Positions 47,944-57,600 of a stretch of DNA of 64,000 bases are shown here, one piece after another. The translations under genes were made by a program, and so were the position numbers. The stretch's first letter is position 1. Every line of letters begins with the position of its first letter. The stretch is from Fluviicoccus sp. (GTDB taxonomy: Bacteria; Pseudomonadota; Gammaproteobacteria; Pseudomonadales; Moraxellaceae). The notes beneath the pieces are model-generated. The model ran no database searches. It had not been told where the DNA came from and saw nothing but the letters and a program-made list of their open reading frames with translations. The stretch is from positions 62,001 to 126,000 of the forward strand of contig NZ_JAUSMX010000005.1 of NCBI RefSeq assembly GCF_030646115.1, in the 5' to 3' direction.

Positions 47944-48168
47944 ATGTCAAACGGTAAATCCGAAGATTTCGAACTGGACGATGCCTTCATTGATGAGGAA
48001 AGCAGCGATTTTGACGGTGGTGGCGGTGGTGGTGATGATGTCGCCAAGGCGTCCAACGTCAAGAATTCCCTGCTCAAGCGGCGGGTGATCGATGATATTC
48101 TGGAAGAGCGTCGTCTGGAACGTAAACTGAAAGACTACGATTACGATCTCGACGACGGCGAAGAATAG
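47944..48168 (+). CDS. PA3496-family putative envelope integrity protein
   Basis: A 74-residue acidic protein: an Asp/Glu- and Gly-rich N-terminal half (FELDDAFIDEESSDFDGGGGGGDD) and a conserved C-terminal basic helix (LLKRRVIDDILEERRLERKLKDYDYDL), the hallmark of the PA3496 family of Pseudomonas and relatives. No signal peptide is visible. Its role is not established here. ATG 47944 has GAGGTG just upstream; a GTG two codons earlier is part of that site. Confidence 0.85.
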   Translation: MSNGKSEDFELDDAFIDEESSDFDGGGGGGDDVAKASNVKNSLLKRRVIDDILEERRLERKLKDYDYDLDDGEE

Positions 48169-48198
48169 TTGTCCGTGAAAGAGCGCCGGCAAATGGCC

Positions 48199-48810
48199 TC
48201 AGGGGGTCATTTGCCAGCGGTTCATGATTTTGCAGAACAGTTCCGCTGTTTTTTCCGCGTCATACAGCGCCGAGTGCGCTTCCTCATTGTTGAACGAAAT
48301 CTCCGCGCTTTCACAGGCCTTGGCCAGCACGGTCTGCCCGTAAGCCATCCCGGCCAGCGTCACGGTATCAAACACTGAAAACGGGTGAAACGGACTGCTG
48401 TTTTTCAGATCATGCCGTTCAACAGCCGCTTGCAGGAACCCCAGATCGAAGTGGGCATTGTGCCCGACCAGGATGCAGCGCTTGCAATGGTATTGCCGTT
48501 GCAGTTTTTTCAGCTCCGCAAACATCCGTTTCAGGGCGTCCCGTTCCGGCTCAGCGCCGCGCAGCGGGTTGAAAGGATCAATGCCGGTGAAGGCCAGGGC
48601 GGCGGGATTAAGCACTGCCCCGGCAAAAGGTTCAATATGCGCATGCACCGACGGCAGGGCGACCAGTTGGCCGTTATCGTCCAGGGTAATGGGCGTGGCG
48701 GCGATTTCCAGCAGCGCATCGGTTGCGGCATGAAAACCGCCGGTTTCCACATCCACGACCACGGGCATGAAACCGCGGAAGCGCTGACTCAGCGGGTGAG
48801 CGTCGCTCAT
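48199..48810 (-). CDS. rnt: ribonuclease T
   Basis: DEDDh 3'-5' exoribonuclease that trims tRNA CCA ends and matures 5S and 23S rRNA. 203 residues from ATG 48810. The acids and histidine can be read: [13 protein letters not shown] (Asp, Glu), [11 protein letters not shown] (Asp), and [14 protein letters not shown] (His, Asp). The basic nucleic-acid-binding QRQYHCKRC segment is present. The start overlaps the pyrC stop by 4 bp. Confidence 0.95.
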   Translation of the reverse strand: MSDAHPLSQRFRGFMPVVVDVETGGFHAATDALLEIAATPITLDDNGQLVALPSVHAHIEPFAGAVLNPAALAFTGIDPFNPLRGAEPERDALKRMFAELKKLQRQYHCKRCILVGHNAHFDLGFLQAAVERHDLKNSSPFHPFSVFDTVTLAGMAYGQTVLAKACESAEISFNNEEAHSALYDAEKTAELFCKIMNRWQMTP

Positions 48811-49850
48811 GAGCGTACTTTCCAGCGGATGGACGCACCGGCGCGTACCGGCACCACCGAGGTGGGGCCGAAGGGCAGCGCCTCGGGAACCTCCCATTCC
48901 TCCTTCACCAGCGTCACCGTATCGCTATTGCGCGGCAGGCGGTAGAAGTCCGGGCCATGGAAGCTGGCGAAGGCCTCCAGCTTGTCCAGAGCACCCAGTT
49001 CTTCGAATACTTCGGCATACAACTCCAGCGCGGCATGCGCGGTGTACGAACCCGCACAGCCGCAGGCGGCTTCCTTGGCGCTGATGGCGTGCGGGGCGCT
49101 GTCGGTGCCCAGGAAGAAGCGCGGGTTGCCGGAAACGGCGGCGTGCTGCAGCGCTTCCTGATGCGTATTGCGCTTGAGGATGGGCAGGCAGAACAGGTGC
49201 GGACGGATGCCGCCGACCAGCATGTGGTTGCGGTTGTACATCAGGTGGTGGGCGGTGATGGTGGCCGCGATGTTGTCACCGGCACTTTCGACAAATTGCA
49301 CGGCATCGGCGGTGGTGATGTGTTCCAGCACCACGCGCAGGGTGGGGTAGCGCTGCACCAGCGGCGAGAGGATGGTGTCGATGAACACTTTCTCACGATC
49401 AAAAATATCCACATCGTCCCGAGTGACTTCGCCGTGCAGCAACAGCGGCATGCCCTGTTCGGCCAGTTGCTCGATCACCGGGTAGATCTTGTCGATACCG
49501 GTGACTCCGGCGTGCGAATTGGTGGTCGCCCCGGCGGGGTACAGCTTGACGGCCTTGACCTTGCCGGAGGCCTGCGCAACGGCAATTTCCGCCGGGTCGG
49601 TGTGGTCGGTGAGGTACAGCACCATCAGCGGCTCGAAACGGGAACCGGCAGGGCGCACCGCCTGGATGCGGTCGTAATAAGCCAAGGCTTCCACCGTGTT
49701 CTTGACGGGCGGAACCAGGTTCGGCATGCAAATGGCGCGACCGAAATAACGGGCGACATCGCGGACGGTATCGGCAAGCTTGTCGCCGTCCCGGAGATGG
49801 ATATGCCAGTCATCGGGGCGGGTGAGGGTGAGAGTCTGGATGGCGGTCAT
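48807..49850 (-). CDS. pyrC: dihydroorotase
   Basis: Third step of pyrimidine synthesis: cyclises carbamoyl aspartate to dihydroorotate. Class II (E. coli-type) enzyme of 347 residues. The zinc-binding HIHLRDG is near the N-terminus, and [14 protein letters not shown] supplies the lysine that is carboxylated; HGEVT and HITTADAV give the histidine ligands and FLGTDSAPH the catalytic Asp. ATG 49850 is taken, since sequence upstream of it is not conserved. Operon with rnt. Confidence 0.96.
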   Translation of the reverse strand: MTAIQTLTLTRPDDWHIHLRDGDKLADTVRDVARYFGRAICMPNLVPPVKNTVEALAYYDRIQAVRPAGSRFEPLMVLYLTDHTDPAEIAVAQASGKVKAVKLYPAGATTNSHAGVTGIDKIYPVIEQLAEQGMPLLLHGEVTRDDVDIFDREKVFIDTILSPLVQRYPTLRVVLEHITTADAVQFVESAGDNIAATITAHHLMYNRNHMLVGGIRPHLFCLPILKRNTHQEALQHAAVSGNPRFFLGTDSAPHAISAKEAACGCAGSYTAHAALELYAEVFEELGALDKLEAFASFHGPDFYRLPRNSDTVTLVKEEWEVPEALPFGPTSVVPVRAGASIRWKVRS

Positions 49851-50020
49851 GGCGGGGTTCCCGAAAAGGATGCGGAATGGTACTGGAAGCGGGGGGTGAA
49901 ATGAAGGATGACGCTGTGCCGCGCCGGAAAAAAGCGCGGTAATATCGGATGGCGGGGCTTGCTGCCGGTTCAAGGCGGTGGCAGCATTCGCCATGCCCCT
50001 TCCTGTCGGGAACAACAACA

Positions 50021-51334
50021 ATGCAATCCCCCGGTGACAAGCCCGTCACGGACGCTCAACCCGAGCCTGCCGAGATGCTGGCCGACCCGCTCAATGAAGC
50101 GCGCAACACGCTGGCCGGATTGCTGAGCGATGCGGGCAACCGCCGCAAGCGTTTCCCGAAAATGCTGGAAAACGCCTATCGCACCCATATGCTCAATCGC
50201 GCCCGCAACGTCATGCGCGCCAATTCCCTCAGTGTCGGCATCTTTTACCTGCTGTTGGGTATTTTCACCTACCAGTATGTCTCATTGATGTCTTCCTCGG
50301 TTACGCGCGGCACGGATGTTCTGATCTGGCTGGCTGCCTATCTGGGCGGCGGGGTGATCATGGCCGGGGTGGCCCTGTTTGCGCGGATGCCCGGCTTGCA
50401 GCACAGTTACGGCCCTTATGTCTGTTTCAGTTCTTTTCTGGGACTGACAGGGCTGACCGTGCTGACCTCGGCTTTCCTCAGTCCGTTCATCAGCCAGCAG
50501 GCCAGTTACATTGTCATTTATGTCTACATGATCGTGTACATCCTCAACACGCTGCCGCTGCTGAACAACATCATTATCGGCGTGGCGTCTTCCCTGACCT
50601 CGCTGGCGCTGATTGAAGGCATCGGCCTGTCGGTGGACATGAGCATGTTTGCCCAGTATGCCGGATTGTCGAATGTGATGGGTGCGGCCATTGCCTGGAT
50701 GCTGGACCATCGCGACCGCCAGTCCTACCTGCAGGAACGCCTGCTGGACATTGAAAAACAGCAGCTGGACCGCCTGAGCCAGGAAATGGCGCGCCTGTCC
50801 CGCGAGGACGGCCTGACAACGCTGGCGAACCGCCGTTTCTTCAACGAAACGCTGGCGCGCGAGTGGTCGGTGGCCGAGCGCGAGCAGCAGCCGGTTTCGC
50901 TGGTGTTTGTGGATGTGGATCACTTCAAGCCCTATAACGACACCTACGGCCACCTGGAAGGCGACAACGCCTTGCGCGAGGTCGGCAAGACGCTGAAGGC
51001 ACAGGTGCGCCGTCCCGCCGACCTGGCGGCGCGTTATGGGGGTGAGGAGTTTGTGCTGTTGCTGCCCAACACCGACGAAGAAGGAGCAATGGCGGTGGCC
51101 AGGGACGTGCGGGACGCCATTGACGCCTTGCAGATTCCTCACCGCAGCTCGAAGGCGGGAAAACATCTGTCGGTCAGTATCGGCTTGTCGACGTTGGTGC
51201 CGGGCAGCGACAACAGCATTTCCACCCTGATAGACCAGGCGGATGAAGGCGTCTATGCCGCCAAGCGCGCCGGCCGCCACCGCATCCGCGCCTTTCATTT
51301 GCTCCGTGTTAGACATTCGCCGCCATCCGAATGA
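50021..51334 (+). CDS. membrane-bound diguanylate cyclase (GGDEF)
   Basis: Synthesises c-di-GMP. 437 residues: an N-terminal soluble stretch, six hydrophobic segments (about 70-230), a short coiled-coil linker ([20 protein letters not shown]) and a C-terminal GGDEF domain (about 265-425). The active-site motif is GGEEF and the product-inhibition I-site RPAD lies five residues before it, so both activity and feedback control are expected. ATG 50021 gives [11 protein letters not shown]; no strong ribosome site is visible and longer in-frame starts exist. Confidence 0.9.
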   Translation: MQSPGDKPVTDAQPEPAEMLADPLNEARNTLAGLLSDAGNRRKRFPKMLENAYRTHMLNRARNVMRANSLSVGIFYLLLGIFTYQYVSLMSSSVTRGTDVLIWLAAYLGGGVIMAGVALFARMPGLQHSYGPYVCFSSFLGLTGLTVLTSAFLSPFISQQASYIVIYVYMIVYILNTLPLLNNIIIGVASSLTSLALIEGIGLSVDMSMFAQYAGLSNVMGAAIAWMLDHRDRQSYLQERLLDIEKQQLDRLSQEMARLSREDGLTTLANRRFFNETLAREWSVAEREQQPVSLVFVDVDHFKPYNDTYGHLEGDNALREVGKTLKAQVRRPADLAARYGGEEFVLLLPNTDEEGAMAVARDVRDAIDALQIPHRSSKAGKHLSVSIGLSTLVPGSDNSISTLIDQADEGVYAAKRAGRHRIRAFHLLRVRHSPPSE

Positions 51335-51410
51335 AATCGGCATGGGAAAGACGGCGCACCTGACGTAGAATACCCGCCGTTTTCCCGTCTCCTCACAGGA
51401 TGCTGATTCC

Positions 51411-52631
51411 ATGTCCCAGATCAAGAAGGTCGTGCTGGCCTACTCGGGCGGTCTTGATACCTCCATCATTCTCCGCTGGCTCCAGGAAACCTACGGTTGC
51501 GAAGTCGTGACCTTCACCGCCGACATCGGTCAGGGTGAGGAGCTGGAACCTGCGCGCGCCAAGGCCGAGGCCATGGGCGTCAAACAAATCTTCATTGACG
51601 ACCTGCGCGAAGAGTTCGTGCGTGATTTCGTCTACCCGATGTTCCGCGCCAATGCGGTTTACGAAGGCGAATACCTGCTGGGCACCTCCATTGCGCGGCC
51701 GTTGATTGCCAAGCGTCTGGTTGAAATTGCCAAGGAAGTGGGCGGCGACGCCATTTCCCACGGCGCTACCGGCAAGGGTAACGACCAGGTGCGTTTCGAG
51801 TTGGGCGCGTATGCGTTGACGCCCGGCATCAAGGTGATTGCGCCGTGGCGCGAGTGGGACCTGAACTCCCGCGAATCGCTGATGAACTATGCCGCCGAGC
51901 ACAACATTCCCATCGACTTCAACAAGGCGGGCAAGAAATCCCCGTACTCGATGGACGCCAACCTGCTGCACATTTCCTATGAAGGCGGCGGCCTGGAAGA
52001 CCCGTACTGGGAGCCGGAAGAAGACATGTGGCGCTGGACCGTCAGCCCTGAAAAGGCCCCGGACGCTCCGCAATACATTGAGCTGACCTACCGCAAGGGC
52101 GACATCGTTGCCATCGACGGCGTGGAGATGAGCCCGGCGACGGTGCTGGCAACTTTGAACCAGTTGGGCGGCAAGCATGGCATTGGCCGTCTGGACCTGG
52201 TGGAAAACCGCTATGTTGGCATGAAGAGCCGTGGTGCGTATGAAACCCCGGGCGGCACCATCATGCTGAAGGCTCACCGCGCCATTGAATCCATTACGCT
52301 GGACCGCGAAGTGGCCCACCTAAAGGACGAGTTGATGCCGCGTTACGCCAGCCTGATTTACAACGGTTACTGGTGGAGCCCGGAACGCCTGATGCTGCAG
52401 ACGATGATTGATGAGTCGCAGCATTATGTGAACGGTGTGGTGCGCGCCAAGCTGTACAAGGGCAATGTCTACATTGCCGGCCGCAAGTCGGAAGATTCCA
52501 TTTTCGACGCCAATATCGCTACGTTTGAAGACGATCGCGGTGCGTACAACCAGAAGGATGCGGAAGGGTTCATCCGGTTGAATGGTCTGCGTCTGCGGAT
52601 TGCCGCCGGCAAGGGTCGCAAGCTGATCTGA
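51411..52631 (+). CDS. argG: argininosuccinate synthase
   Basis: Joins citrulline and aspartate with ATP in arginine synthesis. 406 residues with ATP pyrophosphatase P-loop [10 protein letters not shown] (residues about 10-19), the [15 protein letters not shown] block for citrulline and aspartate, and [10 protein letters not shown]. Full length. A TAGAAT -10-like box lies 40 bp upstream. It ends in a strong terminator beyond which the accessory island begins. Confidence 0.97.
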   Translation: MSQIKKVVLAYSGGLDTSIILRWLQETYGCEVVTFTADIGQGEELEPARAKAEAMGVKQIFIDDLREEFVRDFVYPMFRANAVYEGEYLLGTSIARPLIAKRLVEIAKEVGGDAISHGATGKGNDQVRFELGAYALTPGIKVIAPWREWDLNSRESLMNYAAEHNIPIDFNKAGKKSPYSMDANLLHISYEGGGLEDPYWEPEEDMWRWTVSPEKAPDAPQYIELTYRKGDIVAIDGVEMSPATVLATLNQLGGKHGIGRLDLVENRYVGMKSRGAYETPGGTIMLKAHRAIESITLDREVAHLKDELMPRYASLIYNGYWWSPERLMLQTMIDESQHYVNGVVRAKLYKGNVYIAGRKSEDSIFDANIATFEDDRGAYNQKDAEGFIRLNGLRLRIAAGKGRKLI

Positions 52632-52650
52632 TCCGCGTCAGATGGTAATG

Positions 52651-52685
52651 AAAAGGCCTTCCCCGGTGACGGGGAAGGCCTTTTT
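52651..52685 (+). terminator. rho-independent terminator after argG
   Basis: AAGGCCTTCCCC and GGGGAAGGCCTT form a 12-bp stem followed by a T-run, 20 bp after the argG stop. Confidence 0.95.
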
Positions 52686-52698
52686 GCTTGATGGCCGC

Positions 52699-52760
52699 CT
52701 GCAACCGAGCGCTGTTCTTCACTTACGGATATCGGTTCATCAAGCCCTTCGCCGGTTTTC
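52699..52760 (-). pseudogene. decayed copy of the 3' end of the DUF58 gene
   Basis: Read on the minus strand, this stretch translates to KPAKGLMNRYP, a stop, then VKNSARL. This aligns with the last residues of the intact DUF58 protein at 58095 (KLAVGLVNRYLEVKRSGRL). The DNA alignment is gap-free over the last 48 bases, with about 70% identity by eye, and includes the position of the terminal stop. It lies 14 bp after the argG terminator, in the same orientation as the intact gene 5.4 kb away. Confidence 0.72.
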
Positions 52761-53070
52761 TGCGGGGTGGCAATGTATGGTTACAATCCGGGGTGGGCGA
52801 ATTAAGGGCTTGGATTGTCGCTTTTGCTCTTTTGACTTACAGTAAAGTTATTGAAAATCAGTGCTTTGGCGGTGGCGTTGAGAGTTATGCACCAAGCCAG
52901 GGGAATTATGACACCATTTTTGGTGTCGAATACAAAGTATGTATTTTGGAATGGCGGGTTCCGACCCGAAGCGGACAGCTGTGCTGAACGATGCTGGCTC
53001 TTGATAAACGGGATAGTTTTATCACTCTTATCCACAATAGCTCTTCATGGGCGGACCACAAGGATACTAA
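52761..53070. other. non-coding leader of the accessory island
   Basis: No supported gene. The stretch is AT-richer than its surroundings. It holds an 18-bp perfect hairpin GACACCA-TTTT-TGGTGTC at 52910-52927, and GTTATGC at 52884-52890, which is one base off the integron core consensus GTTRRRY and is a candidate left edge of the first cassette. A GAAGCGGACA decamer at 52968-52977 recurs inverted at 57482-57491. I cannot point to a convincing promoter for the following gene. Confidence 0.5.
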
Positions 53071-56000
53071 ATGGAAGGCCATGTTCCGTTAGATCGCGAA
53101 TTTTCATCTGTCTACAAAAGTGAAAAAGAAGCGGAGAGTGGCGAATTCCTCTCGGCCTGGGGGCATGCCAAACCGATAACATGGGACGGGATGGAGGAAA
53201 AATACCGCTGCATCATATTAGCGGAAGCGGGCGCGGGGAAGACAGAGGAGTTGCGGCAACGTGCCAATTCCCTTGCGGGCGAAGGAAAAGTAGCCTTCTT
53301 TCTCCGAATTGAAGATATCGAAACTGATTTCTATACCGCGTTTGAAATAGGCACAGAAGCCCAGTTTCACGCATGGCTGCAGTCGACGGACGAAGCATGG
53401 TTTTTCCTGGATTCTGTCGATGAGGCTCGCCTAGATCACCCGAGAGCCTTCGAGAAGGCTCTTCGCCGCTTTGCCAGGGGGATTGCAAATGGTGCGCACA
53501 GAGCGCATATCTACATTTCGAGTCGTCCCTACGCATGGCGGCCAAATGAAGACCAAAGGCTTGTAGATGAGCTTCTGTATCTCCCCGCTGCACAGACAGA
53601 AGAGGATGGGGAAGGTGATCGGCAAGCCACGCCGCAAAGCGCCCTCACAGTATTCACTATGCGCCCTTTGGATGAAGGGCGGATTCGGCGTTTCTGCGTT
53701 GCTAGAGCGGCAGAGAATGTCGACGCCCTGCTCAGGGAAATCGATCGTGCCGACCTTTGGAGTTTGGCGGAGCGTCCATTTGACCTTGAAGGCATATTGG
53801 CCAAATGGGCTGAGGACAACGCTCTAGGCGGCCGTTTGGACTTGCTCCGCCATAACATCGATAAGCGCCTACGCGATGCGCACAGTACTGACAGGGCGCA
53901 GCGTCAACCCCTGAATCTTGAACAAGCAAGAGAGGGCGTGCGAAGCTTGGCTGCTGCGGTCGTACTGACCGGGCAGGCGGGCCTTAATGTCCCGGATGCT
54001 ACGCCGCTCAAACTTGGGGTTGACGCAGAAGCCGTCCTCGCTGATTGGAATCCCGAAGATGTTCGGGCTCTACTTGAACGTGGAATTTTCAACGACATTA
54101 TTTATGGGGCAGTACGGTTTCGCCATCGGGAGGTGCGCGAGTTGCTTGCTGCCGAGTGGCTCTCTGGCCTGTTGAGGTCGGGCAACAGTCGCCACTCAGT
54201 CGAAGCGCTCTTCTTCCGTGAGCAATATGGGCAAGAAATTGTAACCCCTCGACTTCGAGCAATATTGCCTTGGCTCATCCTGTTTGACGACGAGATTCGG
54301 CGCAAAGCGCTTCAGATTCACCCTGAAATTGCTGTCGAAGGTGGCGATCCATCACGCCTACCATTGGCAGAACGACAGGAGATATTGGTAGGCATCGTCC
54401 AGCGCATCACTTCGGATCAGGATGATCGCTCCGCACGAGACAATAGTGCAATCGCGCGAATCGCTAATCTAGACCTCTCGGACAACGTTCAGCAGCTCAT
54501 AAACGCCTACGCCGACAATGATGACGCCATCTTCTTTCTAGGCCGGCTGGCCTGGCAAGGAGAAATGATAAGTTGCGTGGCCTCTTTGGTTCCCATTGCA
54601 GCAGATGGTTCTCGGGGAATTTACGCCCGAATAGCATCGGCACGCACGGTGATGACTTGCGGGGCCGCAGAGCAAAAACAAATTTTGTGGCAACAACTTA
54701 TCGATGGCGATGACCCGATTCCCCGTGAGCTGCTCGCAGAGCTAGTGGAAGAAGCTTCGCCTGATAGTGAAGTTGTTGAAAAACTGGTGATTGCACTGGG
54801 CAAGCTACCATCTTATGAAAGGTTCGAAACCAACGGTCTTGTCGGCGCCCTACACAGCTTTGTGGAAGGTTTGCCGATTGCTGACGATCAACAGGCTATA
54901 ACCCACTTTATACGTGGTCTACATGCTTATCTGGAGCAGCCACCTTATATCGAGAGGCGAGAGTGTCATGTCTCGGAGGAATACGCATGGCTGCTTGGTC
55001 CAGCCTCTCACGCGGTGGAAAAGCTAGTTGCCGCTCGAAGCGAGGCTGCCCTAAACGAAACATTTTTTTCCATCATGCTAATGGTTACAACCTTACGCCA
55101 TTGGCAGGACGAAGATCTCAGGGAGTACAAAACCAGGCTTCTTTCGCTTGTCCCCGCATGGCCAGAACTTAATGACTCCCTTTATTGGTTCAGCATCGAA
55201 CAGGCTCGATTAGCACAGGCCGTACGTACAGGTGAACCCTTGACTGATGATTGGCCAGCTTCGTGGACAGGCCCCTTCTGGAAATTCGATGTCGACAGTT
55301 TTCCAAGGCTGCTCAATTATATTGGTTCCCGCTCGCTGCATGATGACAGGTCGGTTGCACTGAGCACAGCGTACCGGGTCTATCTGCAAAATGACAGGCC
55401 AGCGGAAATTCTTGCCCATCTACAACATGCCATTGCTGATGATCCTGTCCTGACGAATCAGTTGGTACTGCTGCTCAACCCGCCGGTAACGGAGACTGTT
55501 CGAAGGCACGAAGAAGAACATGCCGAATACCTACGGAGACAAGGTGAGAAGGAAGAGCGAGAAAAACAACAGCGCGCCAATTGGGTGGCGGAGTTGCGCG
55601 CCAATACTGCGTTGGTTCGCACTCCATCGGAAATAGAGCCGGGTGCACTAATTAACCATCAGTACTGGCTCATGCTCGAACTACATGATAGTGGATCAGC
55701 CACAGACCGCTATGAGTACGCTAACTGGCAGGCGCTGATTCCAGACTTCGGTGAGGGCGTCGCGCAAGAGTATCGTGATGCTGCCTTAACCCATTGGCGA
55801 CGCTATATCCCGCCCCTGGGATCGGAAGGGGGAAAATCTAACAGTGTGCCTTGGTCTTTAATCTTTGGCATGGCAGGCCTTGAGATCGAAGCTAGTGAGA
55901 TTACCGAATTCCCAGCGAATCTGACCACAGAAGAAGCGCGTTTAGCGTTGCGCTATATCACCTGGCAACTTAACGGATTTCCTGCTTGGTTTGAGCGCAT

Positions 56001-57366
56001 GTATCGAGCATTCCCAGACTTGGTCGAAGAGGCTGTGACCAAGGAGCTACTCTGGGAACTCAACCACACCGGCTCAGACGAGCCCATGCACTACATCCTC
56101 CATGACCTAGTCTACCATGCGCCTTGGCTGCATACTCGCATTGCTCCCGCGATACTGGAATGGGTCGAAGCCAACCCTTCAAACATTCACGCCTGCCGAC
56201 ACTACTGCCGACATATATTGGTTAATGGCGGAACAGACGCAGCAAGGCTTGCGGAGTTGGCAAACCACCAGATAGCTCAAGCAACAGACTTGAACCCTAT
56301 TGCGTGGTGGTATGCGCTTCGCGTCGATTGCGCCCCGGAAAGTGGCATACCTGAACTTGAACGGTGGCTTTCAGACCTTGATGATGATGCCGCAACATCT
56401 GCGGCCCAGGTATTCGTAACGACGCTTATGGGTGGAGGCCGATTGAGAGAAAGTGGCCCTACGTTTGGTCATTACCAAACAGTAGAGCATCTAAAATCAC
56501 TATATATCCTGGCACACCGATACATTCGTGCGGAGGATGACATCAACCGCGCAGGCGGGGGCGTGTATTCTCCACAGCTGCGCGATGATGCCCAAGATGC
56601 GCGAGGTGGCTTATTCAAACTCCTATCGGAAATACCAGGCAAAGCTACTTATACAGTCATCGAGCAATTGATCCACGAGCATCCGGACCCAAATCTTCGT
56701 CCGTGGATGGCCAAACAGGCATACAAGCGAGCTGAAGAGGATGGCGACCTTGAGCCTTGGTCCGCTGAGCAGGTCAACGCATTCGATAAGTCTCAAACAA
56801 TAACGCCCGCAACGCATCATCAGCTCTTCGACCTGGCTGTGCATCGCTTACAGGACCTAAAGAACTGGCTGGAACGGGGAAACGACAGCCCCTGGAGAAC
56901 CTGGAAGCGTGTCGACGGCGAAACCGAGATGCGCACATTGATAGCTGGCTGGCTCAACCAGCACTGCCGTGATCAATATACGACTGCACAAGAGCCAGAA
57001 CTCGCCAACAGCCAGCGCATGGATATCTGGTTGCAAAACACCAACGTGCACTCACCAGTTCCTATCGAGCTAAAGCTGCTAGAGAAAGGCTGGAGCGGAC
57101 CAGATCTTTGTGAGCGGCTACGAAACCAATTGGCGGGTGATTACCTCAGAGAGGAAAGTGCGGGATGCGGCGTAATGCTGTTGGTCTGGCAAGGAAATAT
57201 CGCCGCTAAACGATGGACGATTGGTGGGCACAGGGTTGAATTGAGCGAATTGGCCAGTGCCCTAAAAGGTTATTGGCTAGAGATTTCAGCCGATTTCCCT
57301 GGTGTGGACGTGATCGAAGTTATGGTAATAGACCTGACATTACGAGAACACGCCTCAGATTCATAA
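53071..57366 (+). CDS. NACHT/STAND-like NTPase with C-terminal PD-(D/E)XK nuclease-like domain
   Basis: A 1431-residue protein, unlike the surrounding genes in its many A/T-ending codons. Walker A is AEAGAGKT (51-58), Walker B FFLDSVDEAR (111-120) and a sensor-like HIYISSRPYAW (147-156): together the NACHT/STAND pattern. Only about 45 residues precede Walker A, so no effector fits there. Residues about 300-1270 are probably helical repeats (sensor-like), with a charged coiled stretch near 811-845. The C-terminus has Asp1318 in RMDIW, Glu1333-Leu-Lys1335 in PIELK, and a downstream NQLAGDY, matching the PD-(D/E)XK nuclease core. STAND proteins of this sort sense phage components and trigger a toxic effector; that role is inference. 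AAGGA lies 6 bp before the ATG. It is followed by an attC site. Confidence 0.82.
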   Translation: MEGHVPLDREFSSVYKSEKEAESGEFLSAWGHAKPITWDGMEEKYRCIILAEAGAGKTEELRQRANSLAGEGKVAFFLRIEDIETDFYTAFEIGTEAQFHAWLQSTDEAWFFLDSVDEARLDHPRAFEKALRRFARGIANGAHRAHIYISSRPYAWRPNEDQRLVDELLYLPAAQTEEDGEGDRQATPQSALTVFTMRPLDEGRIRRFCVARAAENVDALLREIDRADLWSLAERPFDLEGILAKWAEDNALGGRLDLLRHNIDKRLRDAHSTDRAQRQPLNLEQAREGVRSLAAAVVLTGQAGLNVPDATPLKLGVDAEAVLADWNPEDVRALLERGIFNDIIYGAVRFRHREVRELLAAEWLSGLLRSGNSRHSVEALFFREQYGQEIVTPRLRAILPWLILFDDEIRRKALQIHPEIAVEGGDPSRLPLAERQEILVGIVQRITSDQDDRSARDNSAIARIANLDLSDNVQQLINAYADNDDAIFFLGRLAWQGEMISCVASLVPIAADGSRGIYARIASARTVMTCGAAEQKQILWQQLIDGDDPIPRELLAELVEEASPDSEVVEKLVIALGKLPSYERFETNGLVGALHSFVEGLPIADDQQAITHFIRGLHAYLEQPPYIERRECHVSEEYAWLLGPASHAVEKLVAARSEAALNETFFSIMLMVTTLRHWQDEDLREYKTRLLSLVPAWPELNDSLYWFSIEQARLAQAVRTGEPLTDDWPASWTGPFWKFDVDSFPRLLNYIGSRSLHDDRSVALSTAYRVYLQNDRPAEILAHLQHAIADDPVLTNQLVLLLNPPVTETVRRHEEEHAEYLRRQGEKEEREKQQRANWVAELRANTALVRTPSEIEPGALINHQYWLMLELHDSGSATDRYEYANWQALIPDFGEGVAQEYRDAALTHWRRYIPPLGSEGGKSNSVPWSLIFGMAGLEIEASEITEFPANLTTEEARLALRYITWQLNGFPAWFERMYRAFPDLVEEAVTKELLWELNHTGSDEPMHYILHDLVYHAPWLHTRIAPAILEWVEANPSNIHACRHYCRHILVNGGTDAARLAELANHQIAQATDLNPIAWWYALRVDCAPESGIPELERWLSDLDDDAATSAAQVFVTTLMGGGRLRESGPTFGHYQTVEHLKSLYILAHRYIRAEDDINRAGGGVYSPQLRDDAQDARGGLFKLLSEIPGKATYTVIEQLIHEHPDPNLRPWMAKQAYKRAEEDGDLEPWSAEQVNAFDKSQTITPATHHQLFDLAVHRLQDLKNWLERGNDSPWRTWKRVDGETEMRTLIAGWLNQHCRDQYTTAQEPELANSQRMDIWLQNTNVHSPVPIELKLLEKGWSGPDLCERLRNQLAGDYLREESAGCGVMLLVWQGNIAAKRWTIGGHRVELSELASALKGYWLEISADFPGVDVIEVMVIDLTLREHASDS

Positions 57367-57536
57367 GTGGCTATGCCTATGGGCTCGGAGCAAGAACTAA
57401 ATCGAAGCGCAAAGCCCCCACTCGGCGGATTCTGGAACTTCCAGGACAGGTTGATCGATTGCCTAGGGCTGAGGTTGCGAATGTCCGCTTCTGTCCGCAA
57501 GCAGATGTAGAGAAAAATAGTAAAGTGATCTAAAGC

Positions 57537-57593
57537 ACATAACAAGGTACTCCAGCCGATCACTAACGCGCCGGCTGAGTTTAAACGTTAGGC
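57537..57593 (+). repeat. integron attC site 1
   Basis: R'' ACATAAC (one base off RYYYAAC) at 57537-57543 and R' GTTAGGC (exact GTTRRRY) at 57587-57593. Between them CTCCAGCCG (57549-57557) pairs with CGGCTGAG (57572-57579), leaving one unpaired base, the extrahelical-base arrangement that orients attC recognition. The 57-bp size is that of short attC sites. It lies between the NTPase gene and the next cassette gene. Confidence 0.85.
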
Positions 57594-57600
57594 CCTTAGC

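Noticed and set aside
52884-52890. GTTATGC as a proven attI or attC core
   Set aside because: One mismatch to GTTRRRY and no surrounding stem typical of attC; kept only as a candidate left boundary.
53071-57366. Assigning the large NTPase to a named Avs type
   Set aside because: Avs1-4 place the effector at the N-terminus before the ATPase; here only about 45 residues precede Walker A and the nuclease is C-terminal.
57367-57536. A third gene in the tail after the NTPase stop
   Set aside because: The short frame there gives an NVRFCPQAD-type peptide typical of a common intergenic repeat, and has no start with a ribosome site.
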